From Halorubrum cibi (GTDB lineage Archaea > Halobacteriota > Halobacteria > Halobacteriales > Haloferacaceae): a stretch of DNA of 64,000 nucleotides. Where the stretch lies: assembly GCF_900182635.1 (NCBI RefSeq), contig NZ_FXTD01000006.1, positions 1 to 64,000 on the forward strand, written 5' to 3'. Position numbers and translations under genes: made by a program. The notes under the pieces are model-generated. The model searched no databases, was not told the origin of the DNA, and saw nothing but the letters and a program-made list of their open reading frames with translations. Below are positions 24,044 to 33,331 of this stretch, in pieces (positions within the stretch are counted from its first letter, which is position 1; each line of letters opens with the position of its first letter).

Positions 24044-25327
24044 TTACTCCCGGAGTTCGGCCATGTGTTCGGTCCGTTTCTCGAGCAGTTCCGGCTTCCC
24101 GATGTCGTGGCGGATCCGGACGCGGTCGCCCGCCGCTGACAGCGCTGCGTCCGCCTCCGCCTCCGCAGCCGCGATGGAGTCGCCGCGGCCGACGACCGCG
24201 AACGACCGCGAGGTGGTCGTGTAGATCCCGTCCTCGCGCTCGTCGACGCTCGCGTAGTAGAGCAGCGCGTCGCCGACGCTCTCCTCGTCGACCGCGATCC
24301 GCGCGCCGCCGTCTGGGTCCGTCGGGTACCCGTCCGGGACGGCGTACTTACACACGGTCGCCTCGCCCGAGAACTCGAGTTCGGGCAGCGCGTCGCCGTC
24401 GCGGGCGGCGGTCAACACGTCGATGAACGGCGTCTCGAGGACCGGGAGCGTGTTCATCGCCTCCGGGTCGCCGAAGCGCGCGTTGAACTCGACCACCTTC
24501 GGTCCCGCCGCGGTCAGCATGAACTGGCCGTAGAGGACGCCCTTGTAGTCGGGGAGCGCGTCGACGACCGCGTCGAGCACGTCGAGGGCGGCCTCGTAGT
24601 CGCCGGCTTCCATGAACGGGAGCGAGGGTCCGGTGTCGGAGTACGAACCCATCCCGCCCGTGTTCGGCCCCTCGTCGCCCTCGTAGGCCCGCTTGTGGTC
24701 CTGGACCGCCGGCGTCGCACGGAACTCGCCGTCGGCGACGAACGCCTGGATCGTGAACTCCTCGCCGACCAGTCGCTCCTCGAGGACGACGCGGTCGTAT
24801 CCGGACTCCCGGAGGTACGTCTTCGCCTCCTCGGCGGTGACCTGGTCGCCGATCACTTTCACGCCCTTGCCGCCGGTGAGGCCGGCGGGCTTCACCGCGA
24901 GGTCGCCGTCGTACTCGTCGACGTACGCACAGGCGGCGTCCATGTCGTCGAACACCTCGAAGTCTGGACAGCCGGGCACGTCCGCCTCGCGCATGAACCG
25001 GCGCTGGTACGCCTTGTCGGTCTCCAGCCGCGCTTCCGCCTCTCGCGGACCGAACGCGTACACGCCGGCGTCGTCGAGGGCGTCCGCGACGCCGGCTTCG
25101 AGCGCCGACTCGGGACCGATGACCGCGAGGTCCGCGCCCACGTCGGTCGCGAACGCGACGATCGCGTCCGCGTCGGTCTCCTCGACCGTCTCGAACCCGT
25201 CCGCGAGCCGGCGGATCCCGGGGTTTCGGTTGCTCGCACAGGCGTACAGCGAACAGTCGTCGGCGAGCGCCCGGGCGATCGCGTGTTCGCGTCCGCCGCC
25301 GCCGATCAGGAGCGCGGTCTCCGTCAT
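24044..25327 (-). CDS. purD: phosphoribosylamine-glycine ligase
   Basis: A 427-residue PurD, the ATP-grasp enzyme making glycinamide ribonucleotide in purine synthesis. Landmarks: LLIGGGGREHAIARAL at the N-terminus, KPAGLTGGKGVKV (ATP-grasp loop), EDEGPNTGGMGSYSDTG-like segment, and VVEFNARFGDPEAMNTL. Length is normal. The ATG at 25327 begins the conserved core. A TATA-like stretch (actta-caccta region, about 25347-25357) lies roughly 27 bases upstream on the minus strand. It is divergent from the DUF255 gene. Confidence 0.95.
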   Translation of the reverse strand: MTETALLIGGGGREHAIARALADDCSLYACASNRNPGIRRLADGFETVEETDADAIVAFATDVGADLAVIGPESALEAGVADALDDAGVYAFGPREAEARLETDKAYQRRFMREADVPGCPDFEVFDDMDAACAYVDEYDGDLAVKPAGLTGGKGVKVIGDQVTAEEAKTYLRESGYDRVVLEERLVGEEFTIQAFVADGEFRATPAVQDHKRAYEGDEGPNTGGMGSYSDTGPSLPFMEAGDYEAALDVLDAVVDALPDYKGVLYGQFMLTAAGPKVVEFNARFGDPEAMNTLPVLETPFIDVLTAARDGDALPELEFSGEATVCKYAVPDGYPTDPDGGARIAVDEESVGDALLYYASVDEREDGIYTTTSRSFAVVGRGDSIAAAEAEADAALSAAGDRVRIRHDIGKPELLEKRTEHMAELRE

Positions 25328-25507
25328 GGATGACGGATACCCACATCGTAGTGTAAGTCTTGCCCTCTCGATCGACTGATCGATCCATGATTGTGGGTGT
25401 TCGAAAGAGCGGATCGCCAACGGCGGATCGCATCGGAGGATCTGGCCGCGCCGTCTCGTCCGGCCTCGTGTAGCGGGGTTTTTCCGACGCGCGGGCCAAT
25501 CCGGCCC

Positions 25508-27730
25508 ATGTCACAGCCGACGGAACGGAACCGGCTCGACGAGGAGCCGAGCCCGTACCTCCAACAGCACGCCGACAACCCGGTCAACTGGCAGCCGTGG
25601 GGCGAGGCGGCGTTCGAGCGCGCTCGCGAACACGACGTGCCCGTGTTCGTCTCCATCGGCTACTCCGCCTGTCACTGGTGTCACGTCATGGAGGAGGAGA
25701 GCTTCGCCGACGAGGAGACCGCGGCGCTACTCAACGAGTCGTTCGTCCCGATCAAGGTCGACCGCGAGGAGCGTCCCGACGTCGACAGCACCTTCATGAC
25801 GGTCTCACAGCTCGTCACGGGCGGCGGCGGGTGGCCACTGTCGGCGTGGTGTACCCCCGACGGCAAGCCCTTCTACGTCGGGACGTACTTCCCGCCGGAG
25901 CCGCGGGGAAACCATCCCTCGTTCCCGGGGCTCTGTCGCCGGATCGCCGACTCCTGGAGCGACCCCGAACAGCGCGGGGAGATGGAGCGCCGCGCCGAGC
26001 AGTGGACCGCGAGCGCGCGCGACGAGATCGAATCCGTCCCCGACTCCTCGGGTACGAACGACCCGCCCGGTTCGGGACTTCTCGACGAGGCGGCCGCGAC
26101 AGCGATGCGGAGCGTCGACGAGGAGCACGGCGGGTTCGGTTCGAGCGGCCCGAAGTTCCCGATGCCGGGACGCGTGGACCTCCTGATTCGGGCGGCCGCG
26201 CGGAGCGGCCGCGAGGAACTCCTGCGGGCGGCGACGCGGACGCTCGACGGGATGACCGCGGGCGGGATGTACGACCAGATCGGCGGGGGGTTCCACCGCT
26301 ACGCGGTCGACCGCGAGTGGACGATCCCTCACTTCGAGAAGATGCTGTACGACAACGCCGAGCTGCCGATGGTCTACCTCGACGGACACCGACTGACCGG
26401 CGACGCCGCCTATGCCCGCGTGGCCGCCGAGTCGCTGGCGTTTCTTGAGCGCGAGCTTCGTCACCCGGACGGAGGATTCTTCAGCACGCTCGATGCGCGC
26501 AGCCCGCAACCCCCGAGCCGCGCCGGCGACGACCCCGACGAGCGGGTTGAGGGCGCGTTCTACGCGTGGACCCCCGAGGAGGTCGACGCCGTTCTCGAGG
26601 AGCCGGCGGCGTCGATCGCGCGGGCCCGGTACGGGATCGAACCCGGCGGGAACTTCGAGCGCGGGACGACGGTTCCGACGCTGGCGACTTCGATCGCGGA
26701 GCTGGCCGCGGAGCACGACCGGTCCGAGTCGGAGATCCGGGAGATCCTCATCGAATCCCGGACCGCTCTCTTCGACGCTCGCGAGGAGCGCCCGCGACCC
26801 GCCCGCGACGAGAAGGTGCTGGCGTCGTGGAACGGTCGGGCGATCTCGGCGTTCGCGACGGCGGGAACCGTGCTGGGCGAGTCGTACGCCGACCTGGCCG
26901 CGGAGGCCCTCGCGTTCTGTCGGGACCGGCTGTACGACGCCGAGGAGGGACTACTCGATCGGCGATGGCTCGACGGCGACGTGGCCGGGCCGGGCTACCT
27001 CGACGACTACGCGTTCCTCGCGCGCGGCGCGCTCGACGTGTACTCGGCGACGGGCGACGTCGACGCGCTCGCATTCGCGCTGGAGCTGGCGGAGGCGCTC
27101 GTCGACGACTTCTACGACCCGGACGCGGGAACGATCTACTTCACCCGCGATCCCGACGGCGACGAGGGTGGTGAGGCGGACGGGACGGACGGAAGCGACG
27201 CGACGGGCGGCTCCGACTCGGGCGGCGACGGGACGCTCTTCGCTCGGCCACAGGAGTTCGCGGACCGGTCGACGCCGTCGAGTCTCGGGGTGGCGGCGGA
27301 GACGCTCGCGGTTCTCGACGGGTTCCGGACCGACGACCGGTTCCGCGAGATCGCCGAGACGGTCGTGAGGACCCACGCGGACCGGATCCGTGCGAGCCCG
27401 CTCGAGCACGTCTCGCTGGTGCGGGCGGCCGAGCGCGTCGAGGCCGGCGGGATCGAGGTGACGGTCGCGGCCGAGGAGATTCCCTCGGCGTGGCGCGAGA
27501 CGCTCGCTGACAGCTACCTCCCCGGAGCGATCGTCGCGCGTCGCCCGCCGACCGATTCCGGGCTCGACGAGTGGCTCGATCGACTCGGGCTCGAGGACGC
27601 GCCGCCGGTCTGGAAGGGCCGCGACGCCGACGGCGACGAGCCGACCGTCTACGTCTGTGAGGGGTTCACGTGCTCGCCCCCCGAGACCGACCTCGACGCG
27701 GCGCTCGAGTGGCTCGCGGACCGCGAGTGA
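25508..27730 (+). CDS. DUF255 thioredoxin-domain protein (YyaL/SPATA20 family)
   Basis: A 740-residue protein. The N-terminal thioredoxin-like domain contains the family hallmark YSACHWCHVMEEESF with a CxxC at about residues 57-60, preceded by SPYLQQHADNPVNWQPW. The C-terminal part is an (alpha/alpha)6 glycosidase-like barrel (FSTLDARSP, YAWTPEEVDAVL, LASWNGRAISA, YLDDYAFLARGALD). The family occurs in all domains with no settled activity. A Gly/Asp-rich insert lies at about 555-580. Start is the ATG in gcccATGtcacag. Confidence 0.92.
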   Translation: MSQPTERNRLDEEPSPYLQQHADNPVNWQPWGEAAFERAREHDVPVFVSIGYSACHWCHVMEEESFADEETAALLNESFVPIKVDREERPDVDSTFMTVSQLVTGGGGWPLSAWCTPDGKPFYVGTYFPPEPRGNHPSFPGLCRRIADSWSDPEQRGEMERRAEQWTASARDEIESVPDSSGTNDPPGSGLLDEAAATAMRSVDEEHGGFGSSGPKFPMPGRVDLLIRAAARSGREELLRAATRTLDGMTAGGMYDQIGGGFHRYAVDREWTIPHFEKMLYDNAELPMVYLDGHRLTGDAAYARVAAESLAFLERELRHPDGGFFSTLDARSPQPPSRAGDDPDERVEGAFYAWTPEEVDAVLEEPAASIARARYGIEPGGNFERGTTVPTLATSIAELAAEHDRSESEIREILIESRTALFDAREERPRPARDEKVLASWNGRAISAFATAGTVLGESYADLAAEALAFCRDRLYDAEEGLLDRRWLDGDVAGPGYLDDYAFLARGALDVYSATGDVDALAFALELAEALVDDFYDPDAGTIYFTRDPDGDEGGEADGTDGSDATGGSDSGGDGTLFARPQEFADRSTPSSLGVAAETLAVLDGFRTDDRFREIAETVVRTHADRIRASPLEHVSLVRAAERVEAGGIEVTVAAEEIPSAWRETLADSYLPGAIVARRPPTDSGLDEWLDRLGLEDAPPVWKGRDADGDEPTVYVCEGFTCSPPETDLDAALEWLADRE

Positions 27731-27812
27731 CGCCATCGCCGAGGTCGCCGCGACGGACGGTTTCCACCCGACGATCGAACGCGCTTAACGGGTCGAGCGA
27801 TCCGGGACGGGT

Positions 27813-29189
27813 ATGAAGCGGTACGACCTCCTCTACCGACTGTACGACGAGTTCGACACGGCGGCACTCCGGGAGCACCAGTCGTTCGTCGACCTGTTTC
27901 CGCCGGTCGATTCGCGGGTCGCGCTGGATCACTGGGAGGACGCGAGCGAGGAGCTGACCCGGCGGAAGACGGCGATCGCCGACGCGATTCCACACGGTGA
28001 GACGTTCGCGGAGGTGGCGTCGTACGCCGATCGCGAGACCGCGTTCACCGCCCTCGATCTACTGAACCGGTACGGTCGCGCGGTGGACGCGCTCGTGCTC
28101 GACGTCGACGAGACGCTTCGATCGGCGGGCGGGACGGACAACGAGATCCCGCGCGAGACGCTCCACATGCTGGGAAAGCTCCACGAATCCGGCGTCCCGA
28201 TCGTCGTCTGTACGGGACAGACCCTCGAGAACGTCAAGGGGTTCGCGATCCAGGGCCTCGGCAACGAACTCGTCCACTCCGGCACGCTGTCGATCGTCTA
28301 CGAGGCCGGCAACGGCGTGTTCACGCCCGGGCACGGCTCGCGCACGAAACGGTTGCTCTACGAGGACCTCGGCGAGAAAGTCCGGACGGTGTTCGACGAG
28401 GTGCGCTCACGCGTGCTGCCGGCGGCCCCGCGGAACGTCCGCCGCGGCTGCCATCTCCAGGGCAACGAGTTCAACGTCACCCTGAAGCCGAACTTCGAGA
28501 CCGGCAGCGACGCCGCCGAAACGGTGATCGATGACGGGTTGGTCCACCTGATCGATCTCCTCGGCGAGGCCGTCGTCGAGACGGTCGAAGGGAACGCCGG
28601 AGCGAGCGAGACGAACGACGAGCCGGCCGGTGACGGAGCCGCGTGGGCGCGCGCTCACTACGCGGCCGCCGACCCCGAGATCCGTGAGGTGCTGGCGTCG
28701 AACGCTGCCGGTTCGGACGACGACACCGGCACGAACTCGGACGGCGACACCTCGGTCCCGGACGTCGACATCGGGTCGATCCCGGAGGCGGTCCGGGCGC
28801 TGTTCGACGGGATCGACGTCGGGTACTACCGCGCCGACGCGGCCGAGATCGGCTCGTTGGAGCTGAACAAAGCCGCCGGCGTGGAGGCGGCACTCGACGT
28901 GCTCGGCGTCGAGGACCCGTTCGTGCTCGTGATGGGCGACAGCAAGTCGGACCTGCGCGTGATGGAGTGGGCTGCCGAGAACGCCGCCGGGATCGCCGCC
29001 GCGCCGGAGCACGCCTCCGCGGACGTCCTCGCTCACGTCTGTGGAGGCGACGAACTCGTATACGGACGCGGACAGGCGGCCGAGATCCTCCGAGCCGTCC
29101 ACGCGCTGAACCGGCTCGCGGACCTCGACGACGGTTCCGCAAGCGGGCGCCCGACGGCCGAGACGCGCGATCGACGACCGCTTAATTAA
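27813..29189 (+). CDS. HAD-superfamily hydrolase
   Basis: A 458-residue HAD protein. An N-terminal helical region of about 85 residues precedes motif I (ALVLDVDETLRSAGG, nucleophile Asp and acid/base Asp). Motif II is VVCTGQTLENVKG, then a Lys region (LELNKAAGVEAAL) and a motif IV-like GDSKSDLRVMEWA. The cap carries a Thr/Ser/Asp low-complexity insert at about 305-320. It resembles Cof-type sugar phosphatases (mannosyl-3-phosphoglycerate or sucrose-phosphate phosphatase type). The stop codon is embedded in the TATA box of the next gene. Confidence 0.85.
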   Translation: MKRYDLLYRLYDEFDTAALREHQSFVDLFPPVDSRVALDHWEDASEELTRRKTAIADAIPHGETFAEVASYADRETAFTALDLLNRYGRAVDALVLDVDETLRSAGGTDNEIPRETLHMLGKLHESGVPIVVCTGQTLENVKGFAIQGLGNELVHSGTLSIVYEAGNGVFTPGHGSRTKRLLYEDLGEKVRTVFDEVRSRVLPAAPRNVRRGCHLQGNEFNVTLKPNFETGSDAAETVIDDGLVHLIDLLGEAVVETVEGNAGASETNDEPAGDGAAWARAHYAAADPEIREVLASNAAGSDDDTGTNSDGDTSVPDVDIGSIPEAVRALFDGIDVGYYRADAAEIGSLELNKAAGVEAALDVLGVEDPFVLVMGDSKSDLRVMEWAAENAAGIAAAPEHASADVLAHVCGGDELVYGRGQAAEILRAVHALNRLADLDDGSASGRPTAETRDRRPLN

Positions 29190-29192
29190 ATA
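29182..29192 (+). promoter_or_regulatory. TATA box of the GGR-family gene, overlapping upstream stop
   Basis: ttaattaaata contains the TAA stop (29187-29189) of the HAD gene and lies about 27 bases before the ATG at 29215. This places the start at 29215 rather than the GTG at 29203 and means the two genes have separate transcripts despite a 25-base gap. Confidence 0.65.
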
Positions 29193-29214
29193 CGCGGGCG
29201 ACGTGCCCACGGAC

Positions 29215-30297
29215 ATGTACGACTTCGTCGTCGTCGGCGCGGGCCCGCCGGGGTCGCGGTTCGCCCGCCGGGCGGCCGAGAACGGGTACGACGTAGTCGC
29301 CTTCGAGAAGGGCGAGATCGGCGAGCCGCTGGCCTGCTCCGGGCACGTCTCGACCGACGTCTGGGAGTACGTCCCGGACGAAGCGCGGAGCGAGCTGTTT
29401 CAAAACCGGGTGTTCGGCGCGCGCTTCCACGTCGGCGGACCGGGATCGAAGCCGTACCGGTTCTACAAGCGCGAGCCGGTTTCGAACGTCATCGACCGCG
29501 TCGGGCTCGACCGCGCGCTCGCGGAGTGCGCACGCGACGCGGGTGCGGACGTCCGGGAGGGCCACACCGTCACGGGTATCGAGGAGCGCGCGGACCGCGT
29601 CGTCGTCGAGGTCAGCGTCGCCGGCGGCGGCACCGAGACCGTCGAGGCGCGGATGGTCGCCGGCTGTGACGGGCCGACCTCCCGCGTTCGCCGCGCCGTC
29701 GGGATCGACGAGCCGGAGGAACTCCTCCACGGCGTGCTCGCGTTCGACCCGGAGCCGGACGACCGCGACTACGTCGACGTCCACCTCACCGCGCCGCGCT
29801 TCTTCGCGTGGCGGATCCCGCGCGGGGACGCCGGCGTCGAGTACGGGCTCGCCGCCCCGCCCGGCGAGGACGTGTCGGCCCGGTTCGACCGACTGACCGA
29901 CGCCTACGGGGTCGACACCGAGCGGTTCTGTTCGGGCGCGATCCCGATCGGACCGCCGGAGTCGGTGACGACCGATCGGGTCCTCCTGATCGGCGACGCC
30001 GCGGCCCAGACCAAGCCGTTCACCGGCGGCGGGATCCTCTACGGGATGACCGCCGCGGACGTCGCCGCGGAGACGATCGATCCGACGGACCCGGGGACGC
30101 TCGCCGACTACGAGGCGGGCTGGCGAGACGAGCTTGCGACCGAGATCCGTCTCGGAAAGCTGATCCGGGCGTGCTACTCGCTTCCCGAACCGATCCAGCA
30201 CCTGGGGTTACGGGCGCTTTCCGGCGAGATCGGCGTCCACATGGACCGGCCGTCCTCGTTCCTCTCGCGTGAGCACCTGCGGCGACTGCTCTCCTGA
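29215..30297 (+). CDS. geranylgeranyl reductase family flavoprotein
   Basis: A 360-residue FAD enzyme. The N-terminal dinucleotide-binding motif is VVVGAGPPGSRFARRAA, with ACSGHVST shortly after (redox Cys region of the family), GCDGPTSRVRRAVG, and the C-terminal FAD motif LLIGDAAAQTKPFTGGGI. Family members saturate isoprenoid chains of archaeal membrane lipids or menaquinone, using reduced ferredoxin or F420. A lipid or quinone reduction role is likely but the substrate is not determined. Confidence 0.9.
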   Translation: MYDFVVVGAGPPGSRFARRAAENGYDVVAFEKGEIGEPLACSGHVSTDVWEYVPDEARSELFQNRVFGARFHVGGPGSKPYRFYKREPVSNVIDRVGLDRALAECARDAGADVREGHTVTGIEERADRVVVEVSVAGGGTETVEARMVAGCDGPTSRVRRAVGIDEPEELLHGVLAFDPEPDDRDYVDVHLTAPRFFAWRIPRGDAGVEYGLAAPPGEDVSARFDRLTDAYGVDTERFCSGAIPIGPPESVTTDRVLLIGDAAAQTKPFTGGGILYGMTAADVAAETIDPTDPGTLADYEAGWRDELATEIRLGKLIRACYSLPEPIQHLGLRALSGEIGVHMDRPSSFLSREHLRRLLS

Positions 30298-30327
30298 AGA
30301 GTCTCCGCCACTCCGGGTCGAGGGTGG

Positions 30328-30783
30328 TCAGTCGTCGAGCACGGACGCGAACGAGACGTTCTCGCGGACGCTCGTGATCTCGACCGTGATCTCGTCGCCG
30401 AGCTCGGCGTCGGGGACGATGACGACGTAGCCCCGCTCGATCTTCGCGATGCCGTCGCCCTTGTCGCCGAGCGTCTCGATCGTCACCTCGCGGACCTCCC
30501 CCTCCTCGACGGGCGGTCCGGAAGCGCCGCGTCCGGCACCGGACCCGGCGGTTCCGCCGTTCGATCGGTGGTCTCCGTCGGTATCCGACGAGGTCCGCGC
30601 TCGGTCCCCGTCGTCCGTACTCCGTCGGTCACGGTCGATCACGGCGACCCGGTACGTCTCGCCGGCCGTCACGGCACCGTGTTCGATCTCGCGTTTCGGT
30701 ACGGACACCACGTATCCCCCTTCACCGTCGACTTCCAACTCCGCGGTGAACAGACAGGTGAGCGACTCGGTTATCTCGACCAT
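30328..30783 (-). CDS. TRAM-domain RNA-binding protein
   Basis: A 151-residue protein. The C-terminal TRAM domain (about 92-151: EVREVTIETLGDKGDGIAKI, GYVVIVPDAELGDEITVEI) is the beta-barrel RNA-binding fold that haloarchaea use as an RNA chaperone. The N-terminal part (1-55) looks like a separate small beta domain joined by a Ser/Asp/Gly-rich linker. ATG 30783 chosen; the longer frame has Arg-rich non-coding composition. Divergent from the dehydratase gene. Confidence 0.88.
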   Translation of the reverse strand: MVEITESLTCLFTAELEVDGEGGYVVSVPKREIEHGAVTAGETYRVAVIDRDRRSTDDGDRARTSSDTDGDHRSNGGTAGSGAGRGASGPPVEEGEVREVTIETLGDKGDGIAKIERGYVVIVPDAELGDEITVEITSVRENVSFASVLDD

Positions 30784-30928
30784 ACGACCCGTTCGTGGGG
30801 GGTTAAGGAAAACGCTCCCCTTCGATTCGCCGTTTCGACGCCCGATCTCACTGGTCTCCGCTCGGAACGGACGGTCGAGTCGGATCCGGAGCATAAACGC
30901 TTACTGTGATCCGAATTAACGTCTCGGC

Positions 30929-32167
30929 ATGAGCAGGAACTACGAGTCGCTTCACGACCCGAACGCGGAGTACACGATGCGGGAGCTCTCCGCCGAGACG
31001 ATGGACGCAACCCGCTCGCGCGGCGGCGGTCGCGACCTCGAGATCACGGACGTTCAGACGACGATGGTCGACGGGAATTTCCCCTGGACGCTCGTGCGCG
31101 TCTACACCGACGCGGGCGTGGTCGGGACCGGCGAGGCGTACTGGGGCGCGGGCGTTCCCGAGCTGATCGAGCGGATGAAGCCGTTCGTCGTCGGGGAGAA
31201 CCCGCTCGACATCGACCGCCTCTACGAGCACCTGATCCAGAAGATGTCCGGCGAGGGGTCCGTCGAGGGCGTCACCGTCACGGCCATCTCCGGGATCGAG
31301 GTGGCGCTTCACGATCTCGCGGGTAAGGTCCTCGAGGTGCCCGCCTACCAGCTGCTCGGCGGGAAGTACCGTGACCGGATGCGCGTCTACTGCGACTGCC
31401 ACACCGAGGAGGAGGCCGACCCCGAGGCGTGTGCCGACGAGGCCGAACGCGTCGTCGACGAGCTCGGTTACGACGCGCTCAAGTTCGACCTCGACGTTCC
31501 GTCGGGGCTCGAGAAGGACCGCGCGAACCGCCACCTCCGTCCCGGGGAGATCCGCCACAAGGCGGAGATCGTCGAGAAGGTCACGGAGCGCGTGAAGGAC
31601 GAGGCCGACGTCTCCTTCGACTGTCACTGGACGTTCTCGGGCGGCTCCGCGAAGCGGCTGGCGGACGCCATCGAGGAGTACGACGTCTGGTGGCTCGAGG
31701 ACCCCGTGCCGCCGGAGAACCTGGAGGTCCAGGAGGAGGTAACGAAGAACACGACCACGCCGATCGCGGTGGGCGAGAACCGCTACCGCGTCACCGAGCT
31801 CCGCCGGCTCATCGAGAACCAGGCGGTCGACATCGTCGCGCCGGACCTGCCGAAGGTCGGCGGGATGCGCGAGACGCGGAAGATCGCGGACGTGGCGAAC
31901 CAGTACTACGTGCCGGTCGCGATGCACAACGTCGCCTCGCCGGTCGCGACGATGGCGGCCGCCCACGTCGGCGCGTCCATCCCGAACTCGCTCGCCGTCG
32001 AGTACCACTCCTACGAGCTCGGCTGGTGGAGCGACCTAGTCGAGGAGGACGTCATCGAGGACGGCTACATCGAGGTGCCCGAGGAGCCGGGCCTCGGCGT
32101 CACGCTGGACATGGACGCCGTCGAGGCGCACATGGTCGAGGGCGAGGAGTTGTTCGATCCGGCGTAG
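30929..32167 (+). CDS. sugar-acid dehydratase, enolase (MR/MLE) superfamily
   Basis: A 412-residue mandelate racemase/muconate-lactonizing-type enzyme. N-terminal capping domain to about 130. Barrel motifs in order: LKFDLDVP, FDCHWTF (metal Asp), WWLEDPVPPEN (metal Glu), AVGENRYR (metal Glu), and AMHNVASPV (catalytic His). The N-terminus (HDPNAEYTMRELSAETM) is the type I recall in haloarchaeal gluconate/xylonate dehydratases of the semi-phosphorylated Entner-Doudoroff or xylose pathway. Gluconate or xylonate is the likely substrate. No kinase or aldolase partner is adjacent. Its 3' end abuts the hairpin array. Confidence 0.85.
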   Translation: MSRNYESLHDPNAEYTMRELSAETMDATRSRGGGRDLEITDVQTTMVDGNFPWTLVRVYTDAGVVGTGEAYWGAGVPELIERMKPFVVGENPLDIDRLYEHLIQKMSGEGSVEGVTVTAISGIEVALHDLAGKVLEVPAYQLLGGKYRDRMRVYCDCHTEEEADPEACADEAERVVDELGYDALKFDLDVPSGLEKDRANRHLRPGEIRHKAEIVEKVTERVKDEADVSFDCHWTFSGGSAKRLADAIEEYDVWWLEDPVPPENLEVQEEVTKNTTTPIAVGENRYRVTELRRLIENQAVDIVAPDLPKVGGMRETRKIADVANQYYVPVAMHNVASPVATMAAAHVGASIPNSLAVEYHSYELGWWSDLVEEDVIEDGYIEVPEEPGLGVTLDMDAVEAHMVEGEELFDPA

Positions 32168-32440
32168 CCGGATCGGGCTCGATAGACGAGCGGAGCGAGT
32201 CTATCGGTGTTCGACGAAGCGTAGCTTCGTCGTGCTCGGAAATCTCCGATTTCCGGTGTTTGACGAGGCGTAAGCCGAAGTCAAGCTCGCCTGACGGAGT
32301 CAGGCGGTGTTCGACTGAGCGAAGCGAAGTCGAGCCAGCAGCGCGGAGCGCTGCGTCGTTCGACGAAGCGTAGCTTCGTCGTGCTCGGGAATCTCCGATT
32401 TCCGGTGTTCGACGAGGCGTAAGCCGGAGTCGAGACCGTC
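32168..32440. repeat. dense array of about ten short hairpins between convergent genes
   Basis: The entire gap between the convergent dehydratase and PHP genes consists of short inverted repeats, mostly with GTA, GGA or TCC loops. Examples: arms CGACGAAGC at 32212-32220/32224-32232 (copied at 32361-32369/32373-32381); 8-bp arms at 32237-32244/32248-32255; CGCCTGAC at 32288-32295/32299-32306; GCAGCGC at 32338-32344/32348-32354; GATAGAC at 32181-32187/32199-32205. A 75-bp block (32211-32285) recurs at 32360-32434 with four differences. It resembles bacterial REP/BIME clusters in position and form. Likely bidirectional terminator or mRNA 3'-end stabiliser; unproven. Confidence 0.9.
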
Positions 32441-33214
32441 TCACCGAGCGTCGATCTCGACCGGCTCGAGCCCGCGATCGTCGAGTTCCTCGCGGATCCC
32501 GGCCGCCCGTGGGTCGATCGCGTCCGGCTCGTGGCTATCAGTCCCGACGGTCACGCCCACCCCGTGATCGACGAGCGCGTCGAGGAACGCCGGCGCGGGA
32601 TGGAACTCGCCGTACTCGTCGAGCAGCCGACCCGCGTTGATCTCCGGGACCGTCCGGGATCGCTCGAAGGCGGCCGCGACCCGCTCGTAGTGCTCCGCCG
32701 TCGCGAACCCGCGCAGGTGGGGGTTCCGCTCGATCAGGTCGGGGTGTGCCGCGATCGCGAACAGCTCGGCGTCGACCAGCGCGACCAGCTTCTCGAAGTA
32801 GCGGTCGACGAGGTTGCGGCGCTCCGCCTCCGAGCACTCGGCGAAGTACGACCGCGCGTGGACGTTGACGCCCTCGAGGTTGTGGACGCTCCCGATCGCG
32901 TAGTCGAACTCCGCCTCCTCGAGGAACGTACAGATGGCGTCCTCGTAGTCGGGGTGGTAGTCCATCTCGACGGCGTCGAAGACGAGGATCCCGGCGCGGT
33001 CGCGGGCGACGTCGATCGCCTCCCGGCGACGCTCGTAGGTCGCGTCGAGGTTGAACCCGAGCAGCCGTTTCCGTCGACGTGCGCCCTCCTCGGGGATCAC
33101 GGAACAGTGGTCGGCGATCCCGATCCCGTCCAGCCCGGCGGTCTCCGCCGCCGAGACCATCGCCTCGAGGAACGACCCGTCCGAGTACGTCGAGTGGACG
33201 TGGTAGTCGTACAT
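32441..33214 (-). CDS. PHP-domain metallophosphoesterase
   Basis: A 257-residue PHP protein with the metal ligands of the family: DYHVHSTYSDG (HxH), GIADHCSV, VEMDYHPDY, GSVHNLEG, IAAHPDLI and GTDSHEPD. Size and motif order match histidinol-phosphatase-like PHP hydrolases, so histidinol phosphatase or a related sugar-phosphate/nucleotide phosphatase is plausible. ATG at 33214 starts with MYDYHVHS; upstream reads are non-coding. Convergent with the dehydratase and divergent from the acetamidase. Confidence 0.88.
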   Translation of the reverse strand: MYDYHVHSTYSDGSFLEAMVSAAETAGLDGIGIADHCSVIPEEGARRRKRLLGFNLDATYERRREAIDVARDRAGILVFDAVEMDYHPDYEDAICTFLEEAEFDYAIGSVHNLEGVNVHARSYFAECSEAERRNLVDRYFEKLVALVDAELFAIAAHPDLIERNPHLRGFATAEHYERVAAAFERSRTVPEINAGRLLDEYGEFHPAPAFLDALVDHGVGVTVGTDSHEPDAIDPRAAGIREELDDRGLEPVEIDAR

Positions 33215-33331
33215 GCCGGAAGTGGGCCGGCCGGGGACACGTACCTTGCGGTGACGCCGCCGCTCGGAGACCGGCTCGGGGTGTGCGGTGTCGGTCGATT
33301 TTAACTCGATTGGCGATAGTCCCGATAGTGT

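Noticed and set aside
32100-32444. 114-codon minus-strand ORF over the hairpin array
   Set aside because: It translates the palindromes themselves and has no protein-like composition; non-coding structure explains the region better.
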